From positions 783,423-847,422 of the forward strand of contig CAAFUS010000013.1 in NCBI GenBank assembly GCA_900766265.1: a DNA stretch of 64,000 nt. The letters run 5' to 3'. Positions 1 through 8,293 of the stretch are shown piece by piece. The notes beneath the pieces were generated by a model, which saw only the letters and a list, made by a program, of their open reading frames with translations, was not told the DNA's origin and did no database searches. The stretch comes from Pseudomonadaceae bacterium. Lineage in GTDB: Bacteria > Pseudomonadota > Gammaproteobacteria > Pseudomonadales > Pseudomonadaceae. The position numbers and the translations under genes were made by a program. Within the stretch, counting starts at the first letter, position 1, and every line of letters begins with the position of its first letter.

Positions 1-1601
1 TCCGATGCCTGGTACTGCTCAGCCTGCTCCAGTTCGGCAACGTGGGCCTTCGCCAGTTCGAAGGCCTCGGCCAGATCGCGGGTGCGGCTCAGTGCCTCGG
101 CGAACAGCGCGCGACCGAAATAGGTGAAATCGCTTTCTTCGGAGCAGCCGAAGGAAACCCGGTCGGCCCGGGCAGCGGTCATCACCAGGGTGCGTTCGTC
201 CTTGAGCGGCTCGATGAAGCCGCCGGAGTAGCAGGCCGAGATGATCACCACCTTGTTGCGATCGGCCAGCGGCTGCAGCAGGCGGGCAAGATCGGATGCC
301 GACAGGTCCTCGAGGGTCAGGCGTGGCTGGACGACGGCCAGCTGGTGGTCCGCCGAGCCGTGGCTGGTGAAGTAGAAGAACAGCAGGTCTTCCGGGCCGC
401 TGGCCCGGGCCATGGCCTCGATCGCCCGGCGAAGGCTTTCGCGGGTCGCCAGGGGGCGATCGGCCAGGTGATCGCGGTGGTTGACCAGCGTGATGTGGCC
501 CCGGGCGTGGTAGCGCTCGCGGAGCAGGCGGCTGACGAAGTCGGCCTCGCGCAGGAACACGCTCTGCTGGCCGTCGCCGGCGAAGATCAGGCCGTAGAGT
601 TCGGTGGCGGAGGTCGAGGCGGGCAGGGCGCCGAGCGCTTCGTCGAGCAGGCGCCCCTGGTTCAGCAGGCCGAGTTCCAGGGGATCGGTCAGCGGCTGGC
701 CCTGTTCGTCCGCGGTGCGGCGTCCGTTGCGCCAGGTGCCCGCTTCGCGCCGCCCGCCGGCGAGCACGCGTTCGCCCTTGCCGTGGAACTGGCCGAAGCG
801 GAAACCGCCCTGGTAATGGCTGCCGTCGGGCAGCTCGAGGCGGCCCTGGCCGTGGTAGCGCCACACGCGAAAGCCGCCCTCGTAGCGGCTGCCGTCGCTG
901 CCGATGTGCTGGCCTTGTCCGTTCAGTTCGCCTTGGCTGAAGGTGCCGCGCCAGCTATCTCCGCTGGCGCTTTCGTAGCGTCCCTGACCATCCATCCGGT
1001 CATTGGCGAAGCCGCCTTCGTAGCGATCGCCGTTGCTCGACGTGAAGCTGCCCTGGCCGTCGAGCACGCCGTTGACGAAGTGCCCCTGGTAGGTGTCGGC
1101 ACCGTCACGTCGGATGCCCGCGCCGTGTGGCTGGCCGCCCGCGAACTGGCCTTCGTATACCTGTCCGTCGGGATAGGTCAGGCGGCCATGCCCGTGGTAG
1201 CGGTCTCGCAGGAATTCGCCTTCATAACGCATGCCGTCCTGGCTGAAGACGCCCTTGCCTTCGATTCGGCCGAGGCGGAACTGGCCTTCGTAGAGGGCGC
1301 CTTCGGCGTAGCGGAAAACCCCGACGCCGTCGAACAGCCCGGCGGCGAACTCCCCTTCGTAGCGGTCGCCGCTGGGGCCCTGCCAGATGCCCGGCCCGCT
1401 CAGCAGGCCCGCCTCGAAGGTGCCGCTGTAGAAGCTGCCGTTGGGGTAGTCGATGCGTCCTTCGCCGTGCAGCAGGCCGTCGACGAGATCGCCGCGGTAA
1501 CGCCCGCCGTCGGGCAGCCTGGCATCGGGTGGGGTCAAGGGTTCGCCCTCGCCGCAGGCGGCGAGGAGCAGGGCAAGCGTGAGGGGCAGCAGGCGGCGCA
1601 T
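1..1601 (-). CDS. MORN-repeat lipoprotein with C13-family (legumain-like) peptidase domain, 3' end outside window
   Basis: The reading frame begins at an ATG at 1601 and stays open to the window edge, so the C-terminus is missing (about 533 residues visible). It starts with a lipoprotein signal peptide ending in LLLAAC, so the mature protein is probably lipid-anchored in the envelope. Residues about 30-290 are a run of MORN-type repeats (YEG-F, YHGHGRLTYPDG, LDGQGSFTSSNGDRYEG). After a linker comes a caspase-like fold typical of Peptidase_C13, with the putative catalytic His414 in FTSHGSADH and Cys457 in VVIISACYSGG. Family knowledge: C13 enzymes cleave after Asn or act as transamidases, but the substrate here is unknown. 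It lies 73 bp downstream of phaJ on the same strand and could be co-transcribed. The domain assignment comes from motifs only. Confidence 0.8.
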   Translation of the reverse strand, partial: MRRLLPLTLALLLAACGEGEPLTPPDARLPDGGRYRGDLVDGLLHGEGRIDYPNGSFYSGTFEAGLLSGPGIWQGPSGDRYEGEFAAGLFDGVGVFRYAEGALYEGQFRLGRIEGKGVFSQDGMRYEGEFLRDRYHGHGRLTYPDGQVYEGQFAGGQPHGAGIRRDGADTYQGHFVNGVLDGQGSFTSSNGDRYEGGFANDRMDGQGRYESASGDSWRGTFSQGELNGQGQHIGSDGSRYEGGFRVWRYHGQGRLELPDGSHYQGGFRFGQFHGKGERVLAGGRREAGTWRNGRRTADEQGQPLTDPLELGLLNQGRLLDEALGALPASTSATELYGLIFAGDGQQSVFLREADFVSRLLRERYHARGHITLVNHRDHLADRPLATRESLRRAIEAMARASGPEDLLFFYFTSHGSADHQLAVVQPRLTLEDLSASDLARLLQPLADRNKVVIISACYSGGFIEPLKDERTLVMTAARADRVSFGCSEESDFTYFGRALFAEALSRTRDLAEAFELAKAHVAELEQAEQYQAS

Positions 1602-1674
1602 ACGGGCTCTCGGCGTTCGGATGCCGGCAGTATGCCGCAAAGCGACCATGCCGGCGTGCGCCGGAGCCTCGGAC

Positions 1675-2130
1675 TCAGACGAAGCAGAGCGCCAGGGTCT
1701 CGGCGACGTAGGCCGGCTTTTCGGCGCCCTCGATTTCCATCTCGACGCGTGCCTTGAGCAGCCACTGGCCGGGATTCTTCTCATAGGCATCGAGCAGCGT
1801 GACGTTCAGGCGCACCCGGGACCCGACCTTGACCGGTTGAATGAAACGCACGCTGTCGAGTCCGTAGTTGATCCCCATTTTCATGCCTTCGGGGCGCACC
1901 AGCAGGTCGCCCATCAGCGCAGGAATCAGCGAGAGCGAAAGAAAGCCGTGGGCGATGGTGGTACCGAAGGGGGTGAGCTTGGCCTTTTCCGCATCGACAT
2001 GGATGAACTGGTGGTCGCCCGTGCACTCGGCGAAGCGGTCGATGCGATCCTGGTCGATGGTCAACCACTCGGACTGGCCGAGGTCCTTGCCTATGTAGTC
2101 CTTCAGTTCTGTAGCGGGAACTTGTGGCAT
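1675..2130 (-). CDS. phaJ: MaoC-like (R)-specific enoyl-CoA hydratase
   Basis: A 151-residue single hot-dog-fold protein. The hydratase-2 motif is clear: FAECTGDHQFIHVD followed by TPFGTTIAHGFLSLSLIP, which supplies the Asp/His catalytic pair. Enzymes of this group hydrate trans-2-enoyl-CoA to (R)-3-hydroxyacyl-CoA and can feed beta-oxidation intermediates into medium-chain polyhydroxyalkanoate synthesis. The sequence resembles the PhaJ4 type of Pseudomonas. The start at 2130 is chosen over a longer frame because AGGAG lies just upstream and the start MPQVPATELKDYIGK matches the family. It is divergent from the cidA-like gene. Confidence 0.85.
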   Translation of the reverse strand: MPQVPATELKDYIGKDLGQSEWLTIDQDRIDRFAECTGDHQFIHVDAEKAKLTPFGTTIAHGFLSLSLIPALMGDLLVRPEGMKMGINYGLDSVRFIQPVKVGSRVRLNVTLLDAYEKNPGQWLLKARVEMEIEGAEKPAYVAETLALCFV

Positions 2131-2253
2131 GGGTGCTCCTAAAAGAGGTCTTGTTATGGAGTCCGGTAGATCAGCATGCGTCTTGCAGGGGGTCAACCAA
2201 GCATGGCCGTGGCGAATGACCCACCATAGCGGGCCGCCGAGGGTCGCACCGGC

Positions 2254-2281
2254 TTTGCCGAACGCCCTCAATCCCTATAAT
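2254..2281 (+). promoter_or_regulatory. Sigma-70 promoter of the cidA-cidB-like operon
   Basis: A perfect TATAAT lies at 2276-2281. A -35-like TTTGCC/TTGCCG lies 15-16 bases upstream. The -10 ends 29 bases before the cidA-like ATG at 2311. The AGGAGG ribosome site lies between promoter and start. Confidence 0.6.
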
Positions 2282-2310
2282 GCCCGCCCATTTTTTCGAG
2301 GAGGCTCCCG

Positions 2311-2673
2311 ATGTTGCTACGTGGCCTGACCTGGCTGGTCCTGTTTCAGTTGCTGGGTACGGCGATCAACGTGCTGTTCCTGTCCATCCTGCCGGGCCCG
2401 ATCATCGGACTGCTGCTGTTGTTTGTGACGCTGCTGGTGCGCGGCAGCGCCGGCCAGTCGCTGCAGCTCGCGGCCAGCAGCCTGCTGCGTTATTTGCCGC
2501 TGCTGCTGGTGCCGCCGGCGGTGGGCGTGATGGCCTACACCGGCGCGATCCTGCGGGACTTCTGGGCGATCGTCGGGGTGCTGGTGCTGTCGCTGGTGAT
2601 CTCGCTGGTGTTCACCGGCTGGCTGATGCAGGCCCTGATCCAGCGCCAGCAGCGCCGGCGGGAGGTCGTATGA
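2311..2673 (+). CDS. cidA: CidA/LrgA family holin-like membrane protein
   Basis: 120 residues with four hydrophobic segments and the family signature near the N-terminus (LFQLLGTAINVLFLSILPGP, then IIGLLLLF). CidA/LrgA proteins are small inner-membrane proteins likened to holins. They affect murein hydrolase export and have been linked to organic-acid/pyruvate movement together with CidB/LrgB. AGGAGG precedes the ATG. The stop overlaps the start of the cidB-like gene (ATGA), so the two are translationally coupled. Calling it CidA rather than LrgA cannot be decided from sequence alone. Confidence 0.85.
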   Translation: MLLRGLTWLVLFQLLGTAINVLFLSILPGPIIGLLLLFVTLLVRGSAGQSLQLAASSLLRYLPLLLVPPAVGVMAYTGAILRDFWAIVGVLVLSLVISLVFTGWLMQALIQRQQRRREVV

Positions 2674-3386
2674 CGTTGCACTGGGATGCGGCGTGGCAAG
2701 CGGTGGTGCAGCATCCGCTGTTCGCCGTGGCGATCACTCTTGCGGTGTATCAGCTGGCCTGCACCGCCTACGAGAAAACCCGCTGGGTGTTCTTGCAGCC
2801 GGTGCTGGTGTCCATGGTGCTGGTGATTGGCGTGCTGCTGGCCTGCGGCATCGACTATGCCGACTATGCCGCGGATGCCCAGTGGCTGACCGTGCTGCTC
2901 GGGCCTGCGACCGTGGCCCTTGCGGTGCCGCTCTATCTGAACCTGCGACGGATCCGGGAGCTCTTCGGCCCGATCATGCTGACCCTGCTCATCGGTGGGG
3001 TGAGCGCGACGGCCCTGGGCATGGCCCTGGCCTGGGCATTCGGCATCGAGCGCTTGATGCTCATGACGTTGGCGCCCAAGTCGGTGACCTCGCCCATCGC
3101 CATGCTGGTGGCGGGGCAGCTTGGCGGCATCGCCGCGCTGGCGGCGGTCTTCGTGATGATCACCGGGGTGCTCGGCGCCATTCTCGGCCCGGAACTGTTG
3201 CGCCGCTTTGGTGTTCAGCATCCTGCGGCCCGCGGTATGGCGCTGGGGCTGACCTCGCATGCGGTCGGCACGGCCCAGGCGTTGCAGGAAAGTGACGAGT
3301 GCGGTGCCTTTGCGGCCCTCGCGATGAGTCTGATGGGCGTGATGACCGCGGTACTGTTGCCTCTGGCCGTCAGTCTGTCGCTGTAA
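2670..3386 (+). CDS. cidB: CidB/LrgB family membrane protein
   Basis: 238 residues with about six or seven hydrophobic spans and the conserved LrgB segment around APKSVTSPIAMLVAGQLGG, then GLTSHAVGTAQALQ. It is the partner of CidA and is proposed to control murein hydrolase activity and overflow-metabolite handling at the inner membrane. The start at 2670 (MTLHWDAAWQ) overlaps the cidA stop by four bases, which decides it against longer in-frame starts. Confidence 0.88.
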   Translation: MTLHWDAAWQAVVQHPLFAVAITLAVYQLACTAYEKTRWVFLQPVLVSMVLVIGVLLACGIDYADYAADAQWLTVLLGPATVALAVPLYLNLRRIRELFGPIMLTLLIGGVSATALGMALAWAFGIERLMLMTLAPKSVTSPIAMLVAGQLGGIAALAAVFVMITGVLGAILGPELLRRFGVQHPAARGMALGLTSHAVGTAQALQESDECGAFAALAMSLMGVMTAVLLPLAVSLSL

Positions 3387-3397
3387 TGGAGTCTGTC

Positions 3398-3985
3398 ATG
3401 ACGCTACCCCTGTTTCCCCTAGACACGGTGCTTTTCCCCGGCTGCAAGCTCGACCTGCAACTGTTCGAGGCGCGCTACCTGGACATGGTCAGCCGCTGCA
3501 TGAAGGAAGGCCACGGCTTCGGCGTGGTCAGCATCGTCGAAGGCGAGGAGATGGGCGAGGCGGTCTCCTCGTTTTCCACCTTCGGCTGCGAGGCGCTGAT
3601 TCGCGACTGGCAGCAACGCCCCAACGGGCTGCTGGGTATCCGGGTCGAGGGCGCTCGACGGTTCAAGGTGCTCAGCGCAGAGGTGCGGCACGATCAGCTC
3701 ACGGTCGCCGAGGTCGAGTGGCTTGAGCCGGAGCAGGAACTGCCACTGCAAGCCGAGCACGCCGATCTGGTCGCGCTGCTCGAGGCGCTGGGGCAGCACC
3801 CTCTGGTCGAGGCGCTCGGCATGGGCGGCGCGGCGGCCGGCCAGCACGCCCTGGCGAGCCAGCTGGCTTACCTGCTGCCGTTCCAGCCCGAACAGAAGCT
3901 GCACCTGCTGCAGCTGGGCGAGCCGCGGATGCAGCTCGAGCTGATCCAGTCATTCCTCGAGCGGCTGCAGGATGGTGGCAACTGA
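3398..3985 (+). CDS. LON peptidase substrate-binding domain protein
   Basis: 195 residues consisting of a free-standing Lon N-terminal domain (LPLFPLDTVLFPGCKLDLQL, FEARYLDMV, GFGVV) without the AAA or protease parts of Lon. Stand-alone LON domains bind protein substrates or act with unknown partners; no catalytic residues are expected. The start at 3398 has TGGAG about seven bases upstream. A second in-frame ATG at 3386 overlaps the cidB stop and is the alternative. It follows cidB by 11 bases and converges with the DedA-PAP2 gene, with only eight bases between them. Confidence 0.85.
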   Translation: MTLPLFPLDTVLFPGCKLDLQLFEARYLDMVSRCMKEGHGFGVVSIVEGEEMGEAVSSFSTFGCEALIRDWQQRPNGLLGIRVEGARRFKVLSAEVRHDQLTVAEVEWLEPEQELPLQAEHADLVALLEALGQHPLVEALGMGGAAAGQHALASQLAYLLPFQPEQKLHLLQLGEPRMQLELIQSFLERLQDGGN

Positions 3986-3993
3986 GCCATCAT

Positions 3994-5313
3994 TCATTGA
4001 TAGCGATACAGCTCGAATGCGCCCGATAGCGCCCACAGCGCATAGGCGCCGAGCGTGGCCAGGCACGCCGGCATCAGGATCCACCAGACCTTTGGCGACA
4101 GCGCGCCGAGCAGGGAGCGCCACTGGCAGAGCGCCAGCGAGGCGGCGCAGAACGTCGCGGCCAGTAGCGCGCCGCCGATCACGTCGGTCGGCCAGTGCAC
4201 ACCGAGGTAGACCCGCGACAGCGCGATGGCGGTGGCCGGCAGGCTGGCCAGCAGCAGCCAGGTCAGGCGCATGCGCGGCGGCTGGTCGCGCCCGGCGAGC
4301 AGTCCGATCACCAGGAAAAAGGCGAAGCTGGCCGAGGCGTGGCCCGAGGGGAAGCTGTAGGAGCTCAAGGGTTCGAGGATCACCTCCGGGCGCATCCGGG
4401 CAAAGGCGGCTTTCAGTGTGCCGTTGGCCACAGCCGTGCCGAGCAGGGCGATGATCGCGAACACGGCCGCGCGCCATTGGCGCAGCACCAGCAACAGCGA
4501 GCAGAGCAGCACACCGGCCAGCAGCTGGGCGCGGAAGTCGCCGAAGCGGGTCACCACGACCATGAAACGATCCAGACCGGGACTGCGCTCGCCCTGGATG
4601 ACGGCGAGCAGACCCTCATCGAACTCCTTGAAGTAAGGCCAGGCGAAGAACAGCGCGAGCAGCGCGCCGCCGCAGAGCAGGGTGGCGAGTCGGCTGGTCC
4701 AGCGTAGGCGGTTCAGGCTGCCGTGCACGGTCACGCCCAGTACCAGCAACAGGCCGCCGACGATGATCGCCGCTTCGCCCCAGAAGCCCTCCGGCAATGG
4801 CAGGCGGAACGCGGCGCCCGCCGTCCAGCCCGGCAGCAGATAGGCCATTGCCCAGCCGGCCGAGGCCAGCAGGCTGACCAGCAGGAAGCGGCCGAACGGC
4901 ATGTCCAGCATGCCGGCGGTCATCGGCAGCATCGGTCTTAGCGGGCCGATGAAGCGGCCCACCAACAGGCTCGCCACTCCGTAGCGCTGGAAGTAGCCTT
5001 CGGCGCGCAGCAGCCATTCGGGGTGGTTGCGCAGGGGGCGGATCTTGCGGATGTTCTGGTGGTAGCGTCGGCCCAGGGCGTAGGAAAGCAGGTCGCCCAG
5101 CAGGCCGCCGATGTAGCCCAGCAGCAGCGTTTCGCCCAGGCCCAGCGCCCCGCTGCCCGCCAGTACGGCGATGGCGAACAGCAGGACGGTACCGGGGACG
5201 AGCAGGCCGACGATGGCCAGGCATTCGGCGCAGGCAGCGATCAGCAGCACGAGGCCGAGCCACTGGGGTTGGGCGCCCAGCCAGTCGGTAAGTGTTTCGA
5301 GCCACTGGCCCAT
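3994..5313 (-). CDS. DedA-family / PAP2 phosphatase fusion membrane protein
   Basis: 439 residues. The first ~200 form a DedA (SNARE-associated) domain with GRFIGPLRPMLPMTAGMLDM. The last ~200 form a PAP2 acid phosphatase with all three signature blocks: KAAFARMRP (K-x6-RP), SYSFPSGHAS (PSGH) and SRVYLGVHWPTD (SR-x5-H-x3-D). DedA proteins have been tied to undecaprenyl-phosphate flipping and PAP2 enzymes to undecaprenyl-pyrophosphate or lipid-phosphate dephosphorylation. A role in recycling lipid carrier is therefore a reasonable inference, not proven here. The ATG at 5313 follows AAGGA. Confidence 0.85.
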   Translation of the reverse strand: MGQWLETLTDWLGAQPQWLGLVLLIAACAECLAIVGLLVPGTVLLFAIAVLAGSGALGLGETLLLGYIGGLLGDLLSYALGRRYHQNIRKIRPLRNHPEWLLRAEGYFQRYGVASLLVGRFIGPLRPMLPMTAGMLDMPFGRFLLVSLLASAGWAMAYLLPGWTAGAAFRLPLPEGFWGEAAIIVGGLLLVLGVTVHGSLNRLRWTSRLATLLCGGALLALFFAWPYFKEFDEGLLAVIQGERSPGLDRFMVVVTRFGDFRAQLLAGVLLCSLLLVLRQWRAAVFAIIALLGTAVANGTLKAAFARMRPEVILEPLSSYSFPSGHASASFAFFLVIGLLAGRDQPPRMRLTWLLLASLPATAIALSRVYLGVHWPTDVIGGALLAATFCAASLALCQWRSLLGALSPKVWWILMPACLATLGAYALWALSGAFELYRYQ

Positions 5314-5471
5314 GCACGATTCCTTGTTCAGCGGTGCAGCTTCGACTCGGCCGAGGTGCGGTGGTTTCACGCGGTCGGCCTCTCATCTCCCGCGAGACTC
5401 CCAGCAGTATCCGCACACAGGATATTTCGTCCATCCGGCGAGCGCCGCTGTGCGTGACCTGGCGCGACGGC

Positions 5472-5477
5472 TATAAT
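5472..5477 (+). promoter_or_regulatory. Candidate -10 box upstream of proA
   Basis: A perfect TATAAT lies 34 bases before the proA start. No good -35 is visible at the usual spacing. It could serve the whole proA-nadD-rsfS-rlmH-mrdA run, since the following genes overlap or are closely spaced. Confidence 0.4.
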
Positions 5478-5511
5478 CAGCCGCTTTCCCTGCAGCCAGG
5501 CCAGCTCCACC

Positions 5512-6777
5512 ATGACCGAGTCCGTACTCGACTACATGACCCGCTTGGGTCGCGCGGCGCGCGAGGCGTCGCGGGTGCTCGCACGTGCCAGCACCGCTCA
5601 GAAGAACCGCGCTCTGCAGGCTGCCGCGGCAGCGCTGGATGCGGCGCGCCCAGAACTGGCGGCTGCCAACGCGCGCGACCTGGAAGCAGGACGGGCCAGC
5701 GGTCTGGATGCCGCCATGCTCGACCGCCTGGCGCTAACGCCGGCGCGGGTGGACGACATGATCGAAGGCCTGCGCCAGGTCGCCACGTTACCCGACCCGA
5801 TCGGCGAGATCCGCGACATGCGCTTTCTGCCCTCCGGGATCCAGGTCGGCAAGATGCGCGTGCCGCTGGGCGTGGTCGGCATCATCTACGAATCCCGACC
5901 CAACGTGACCATCGACGCCGCCAGCCTGTGCCTGAAGTCGGGCAACGCCACCATCCTGCGCGGCGGCTCGGAGGCGATCCACTCCAACCAGGCCATTGCC
6001 CGCTGCATCGGCCTCGGTCTGGCCGAAGCAGGGCTGCCGGAAGCGGCGGTGCAGGTGGTCGAGACCACCGATCGCGCGGCGGTCGGTGCGCTGATCAGCA
6101 TGCCGGAATACGTCGACGTGATCGTGCCGCGTGGTGGCAAGGGGTTGATCGAACGCATCAGCCGCGAGGCCCGGGTGCCGGTGATCAAGCACCTGGATGG
6201 CATCTGCCATGTCTACATCGACCAGGCGGCCGACCCGGACAAGGCCGTTCGTATCGCCGACAATGCCAAGACCCAACGCTTCGCCCCGTGCAACACCATG
6301 GAGACGCTGCTGGTGCACCAGGCGATGGCCGCGACGGTGCTGCCGCCACTGGCCGATATCTATCGCGAGAAGGGCGTCGAACTGCGTGGTTGTCCGCGAA
6401 CCTGCGAGCTGCTTGGCCACGATGTGCTGGCCGCTAGCGAAGAGGACTGGTCGACCGAGTACAACGCGCCGATCCTGTCGATCCGCCTCGTCGATTCGCT
6501 GGACGAGGCCATCGAGCACATCAATCGTTACGGGTCACAGCACACCGATGCGATCGTGACGGAAAACTTCACCGACGCGCGGCGCTTTCTCACCGAAGTC
6601 GACTCGAGCTCGGTGATGGTGAATGCCTCGACCCGTTTTGCCGACGGCTTCGAGTACGGGCTGGGGGCCGAGATCGGCATTTCCACCGACAAGCTGCACG
6701 CCCGTGGCCCGGTTGGCCTGGAAGGGCTGACCAGCGAAAAATACGTGGTTTTCGGCAACGGTCACATCCGCACCTGA
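5512..6777 (+). CDS. proA: Gamma-glutamyl phosphate reductase
   Basis: 421 residues, the normal family length. ProA reduces gamma-glutamyl phosphate to glutamate-5-semialdehyde with NADPH, the second step of proline synthesis, in the cytoplasm. It belongs to the aldehyde dehydrogenase superfamily. The catalytic cysteine sits in [12 protein letters not shown], and the typical segments [27 protein letters not shown] and [11 protein letters not shown] are present. It is the first gene of a tight plus-strand run: its TGA shares a base with the nadD ATG. Confidence 0.97.
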   Translation: MTESVLDYMTRLGRAAREASRVLARASTAQKNRALQAAAAALDAARPELAAANARDLEAGRASGLDAAMLDRLALTPARVDDMIEGLRQVATLPDPIGEIRDMRFLPSGIQVGKMRVPLGVVGIIYESRPNVTIDAASLCLKSGNATILRGGSEAIHSNQAIARCIGLGLAEAGLPEAAVQVVETTDRAAVGALISMPEYVDVIVPRGGKGLIERISREARVPVIKHLDGICHVYIDQAADPDKAVRIADNAKTQRFAPCNTMETLLVHQAMAATVLPPLADIYREKGVELRGCPRTCELLGHDVLAASEEDWSTEYNAPILSIRLVDSLDEAIEHINRYGSQHTDAIVTENFTDARRFLTEVDSSSVMVNASTRFADGFEYGLGAEIGISTDKLHARGPVGLEGLTSEKYVVFGNGHIRT

Positions 6778-7421
6778 TGGGACGGCGAATTGGCGTCCTG
6801 GGAGGGACCTTCGACCCGGTACATATCGGCCACCTGCGTGGTGCGCTGGAGGTCGCCGAGCAGTTCGCCTTGGACGAGCTGCGCCTGATTCCCAATTCGC
6901 AGCCGCCGCACCGCGGCGTGCCCAGCAGCAGTGCGGCCGACCGCCTGGCCATGGTGCAGTGCGCGGTCGCCGACGTCCCCCCGCTGACGGTGGATGCGCG
7001 CGAGCTGGGGCGGGACCGGCCGTCGTACACCATCGATACACTGGAGTCGCTGCGTGCCGAGCTGTCAGCCGACGACGGGTTGTACCTGCTGCTGGGCTGG
7101 GACGCCTTCTGCGGCCTGCCGGGCTGGCACCGTTGGCAGGAACTGCTCGACCACTGCCACATTCTGGTGCTCCAGCGTCCGGATGCCGACATGGATGCGC
7201 CCGAAGCGCTGCGCGACCTGCTCGCCGGGCGCAGTGTCAGCGATCCCCAGGCGCTGCAGGGCAGTGGCGGACAGATCGCGTTCGTCTGGCAGACACCGTT
7301 GGAGGTGTCCGCTACCCAGATTCGCCAGCGTCTTGCCAGTGGCAAGTCGGTCCGATTCCTGGTGCCCGATGCCGTACTGGCCTATATCAATGCGCACGGA
7401 CTGTACCGTGCGCCGAACTGA
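6777..7421 (+). CDS. nadD: Nicotinate-nucleotide adenylyltransferase
   Basis: 214 residues. NadD converts nicotinate mononucleotide and ATP to deamido-NAD in NAD synthesis. The nucleotidyltransferase signature [13 protein letters not shown] is at the N-terminus and the second motif SATQIRQRL near the C-terminus. The start overlaps the proA stop (TGATG). The order proA-nadD-rsfS-rlmH is standard for pseudomonads. Confidence 0.96.
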   Translation: MGRRIGVLGGTFDPVHIGHLRGALEVAEQFALDELRLIPNSQPPHRGVPSSSAADRLAMVQCAVADVPPLTVDARELGRDRPSYTIDTLESLRAELSADDGLYLLLGWDAFCGLPGWHRWQELLDHCHILVLQRPDADMDAPEALRDLLAGRSVSDPQALQGSGGQIAFVWQTPLEVSATQIRQRLASGKSVRFLVPDAVLAYINAHGLYRAPN

Positions 7422-7436
7422 GGTTGTTTTCACGTT

Positions 7437-7796
7437 ATGCAAAATGAATCCCTGGTCCAGCTGGCAGTCGCCGCGCTGGAAGATCTGAAGGCTCAGGACA
7501 TTGTCAACATCGATGTTCGCGGCAAGACCAGCGTTACCGATTTCATGGTCATTGCCAGCGGCACCTCGAGCCGTCACGTCAAATCCCTGGCCGAGAACGT
7601 GCTCGAAAAGGTCAAGGAGCAGGGCGTGCGGCCCCTTGGCAGCGAAGGCCTGGACGGTGGCGAATGGGCGCTGCTCGACCTTGGCGACGTGGTGGTCCAC
7701 GTGATGCAGGTTCCGACCCGCCAGTTCTACGACCTCGAGCGTCTGTGGCAGGGCGCCGAGCAGAGCCGCGCCCAGCACCTGGTCGACCCGGAGTAA
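7437..7796 (+). CDS. rsfS: Ribosomal silencing factor RsfS (YbeB/Iojap)
   Basis: 119 residues. It carries the Oligomerisation/RsfS domain with [32 protein letters not shown] and [19 protein letters not shown]. RsfS binds ribosomal protein L14 of the 50S subunit and blocks subunit joining during starvation or stationary phase. It starts 15 bases after nadD and precedes rlmH, the common arrangement. Confidence 0.95.
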   Translation: MQNESLVQLAVAALEDLKAQDIVNIDVRGKTSVTDFMVIASGTSSRHVKSLAENVLEKVKEQGVRPLGSEGLDGGEWALLDLGDVVVHVMQVPTRQFYDLERLWQGAEQSRAQHLVDPE

Positions 7797-7805
7797 GCCG
7801 CGACC

Positions 7806-8273
7806 GTGCGCATCAAGCTGATCGCAGTGGGATCGAAGATGCCGCGCTGGGTGGAAGACGGATGGCAGGAATATGCCAAGCGGATGCCGCCTGAGCTCGG
7901 GCTCGAGCTGGTGGAGATTCCGTTGGGCACCCGTGGCAAGAATGCCGACGTAGCGCGCTTGATTCGTCAGGAAGGCGAAGCGATGCTGGCGCGCGTGCAA
8001 CCCGGTGAGCGGGTCGTGACGCTTGAAGTCACTGGCAAGCCGTGGAGCACCGAGCAGCTGGCAGCCGAACTCGAGCGCTGGCGGCTCGATGCACGGACCG
8101 TGAACCTCATGGTTGGCGGCCCCGAGGGGCTGGCGCCGGAGGTCTGCGCGCGCAGCGAGCAACGCTGGTCGCTGTCGCCGCTTACGCTGCCGCATCCCCT
8201 GGTGCGCATTCTGATCGGTGAGCAGATTTACCGTGCCTGGACGGTCCTGTCCGGTCATCCCTATCACAAGTAG
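7806..8273 (+). CDS. rlmH: 23S rRNA pseudouridine-1915 N3-methyltransferase
   Basis: 155 residues, usual length, beginning at a GTG ([16 protein letters not shown]). It belongs to the SPOUT methyltransferase class. The SAM-binding knot is seen in [15 protein letters not shown], followed by [18 protein letters not shown]. The enzyme methylates pseudouridine 1915 in helix 69 of 23S rRNA on 70S ribosomes. It lies nine bases after rsfS and 20 bases before mrdA. Confidence 0.96.
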   Translation: MRIKLIAVGSKMPRWVEDGWQEYAKRMPPELGLELVEIPLGTRGKNADVARLIRQEGEAMLARVQPGERVVTLEVTGKPWSTEQLAAELERWRLDARTVNLMVGGPEGLAPEVCARSEQRWSLSPLTLPHPLVRILIGEQIYRAWTVLSGHPYHK

Positions 8274-8293
8274 TTGTCCGCAAAGCAGTCCCG

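Noticed and set aside
42..1757. Long plus-strand open frame over the first 1.7 kb
   Set aside because: It is antisense to the MORN/C13 gene, has the alanine-glutamine-rich composition of a GC-rich shadow frame and no domain.
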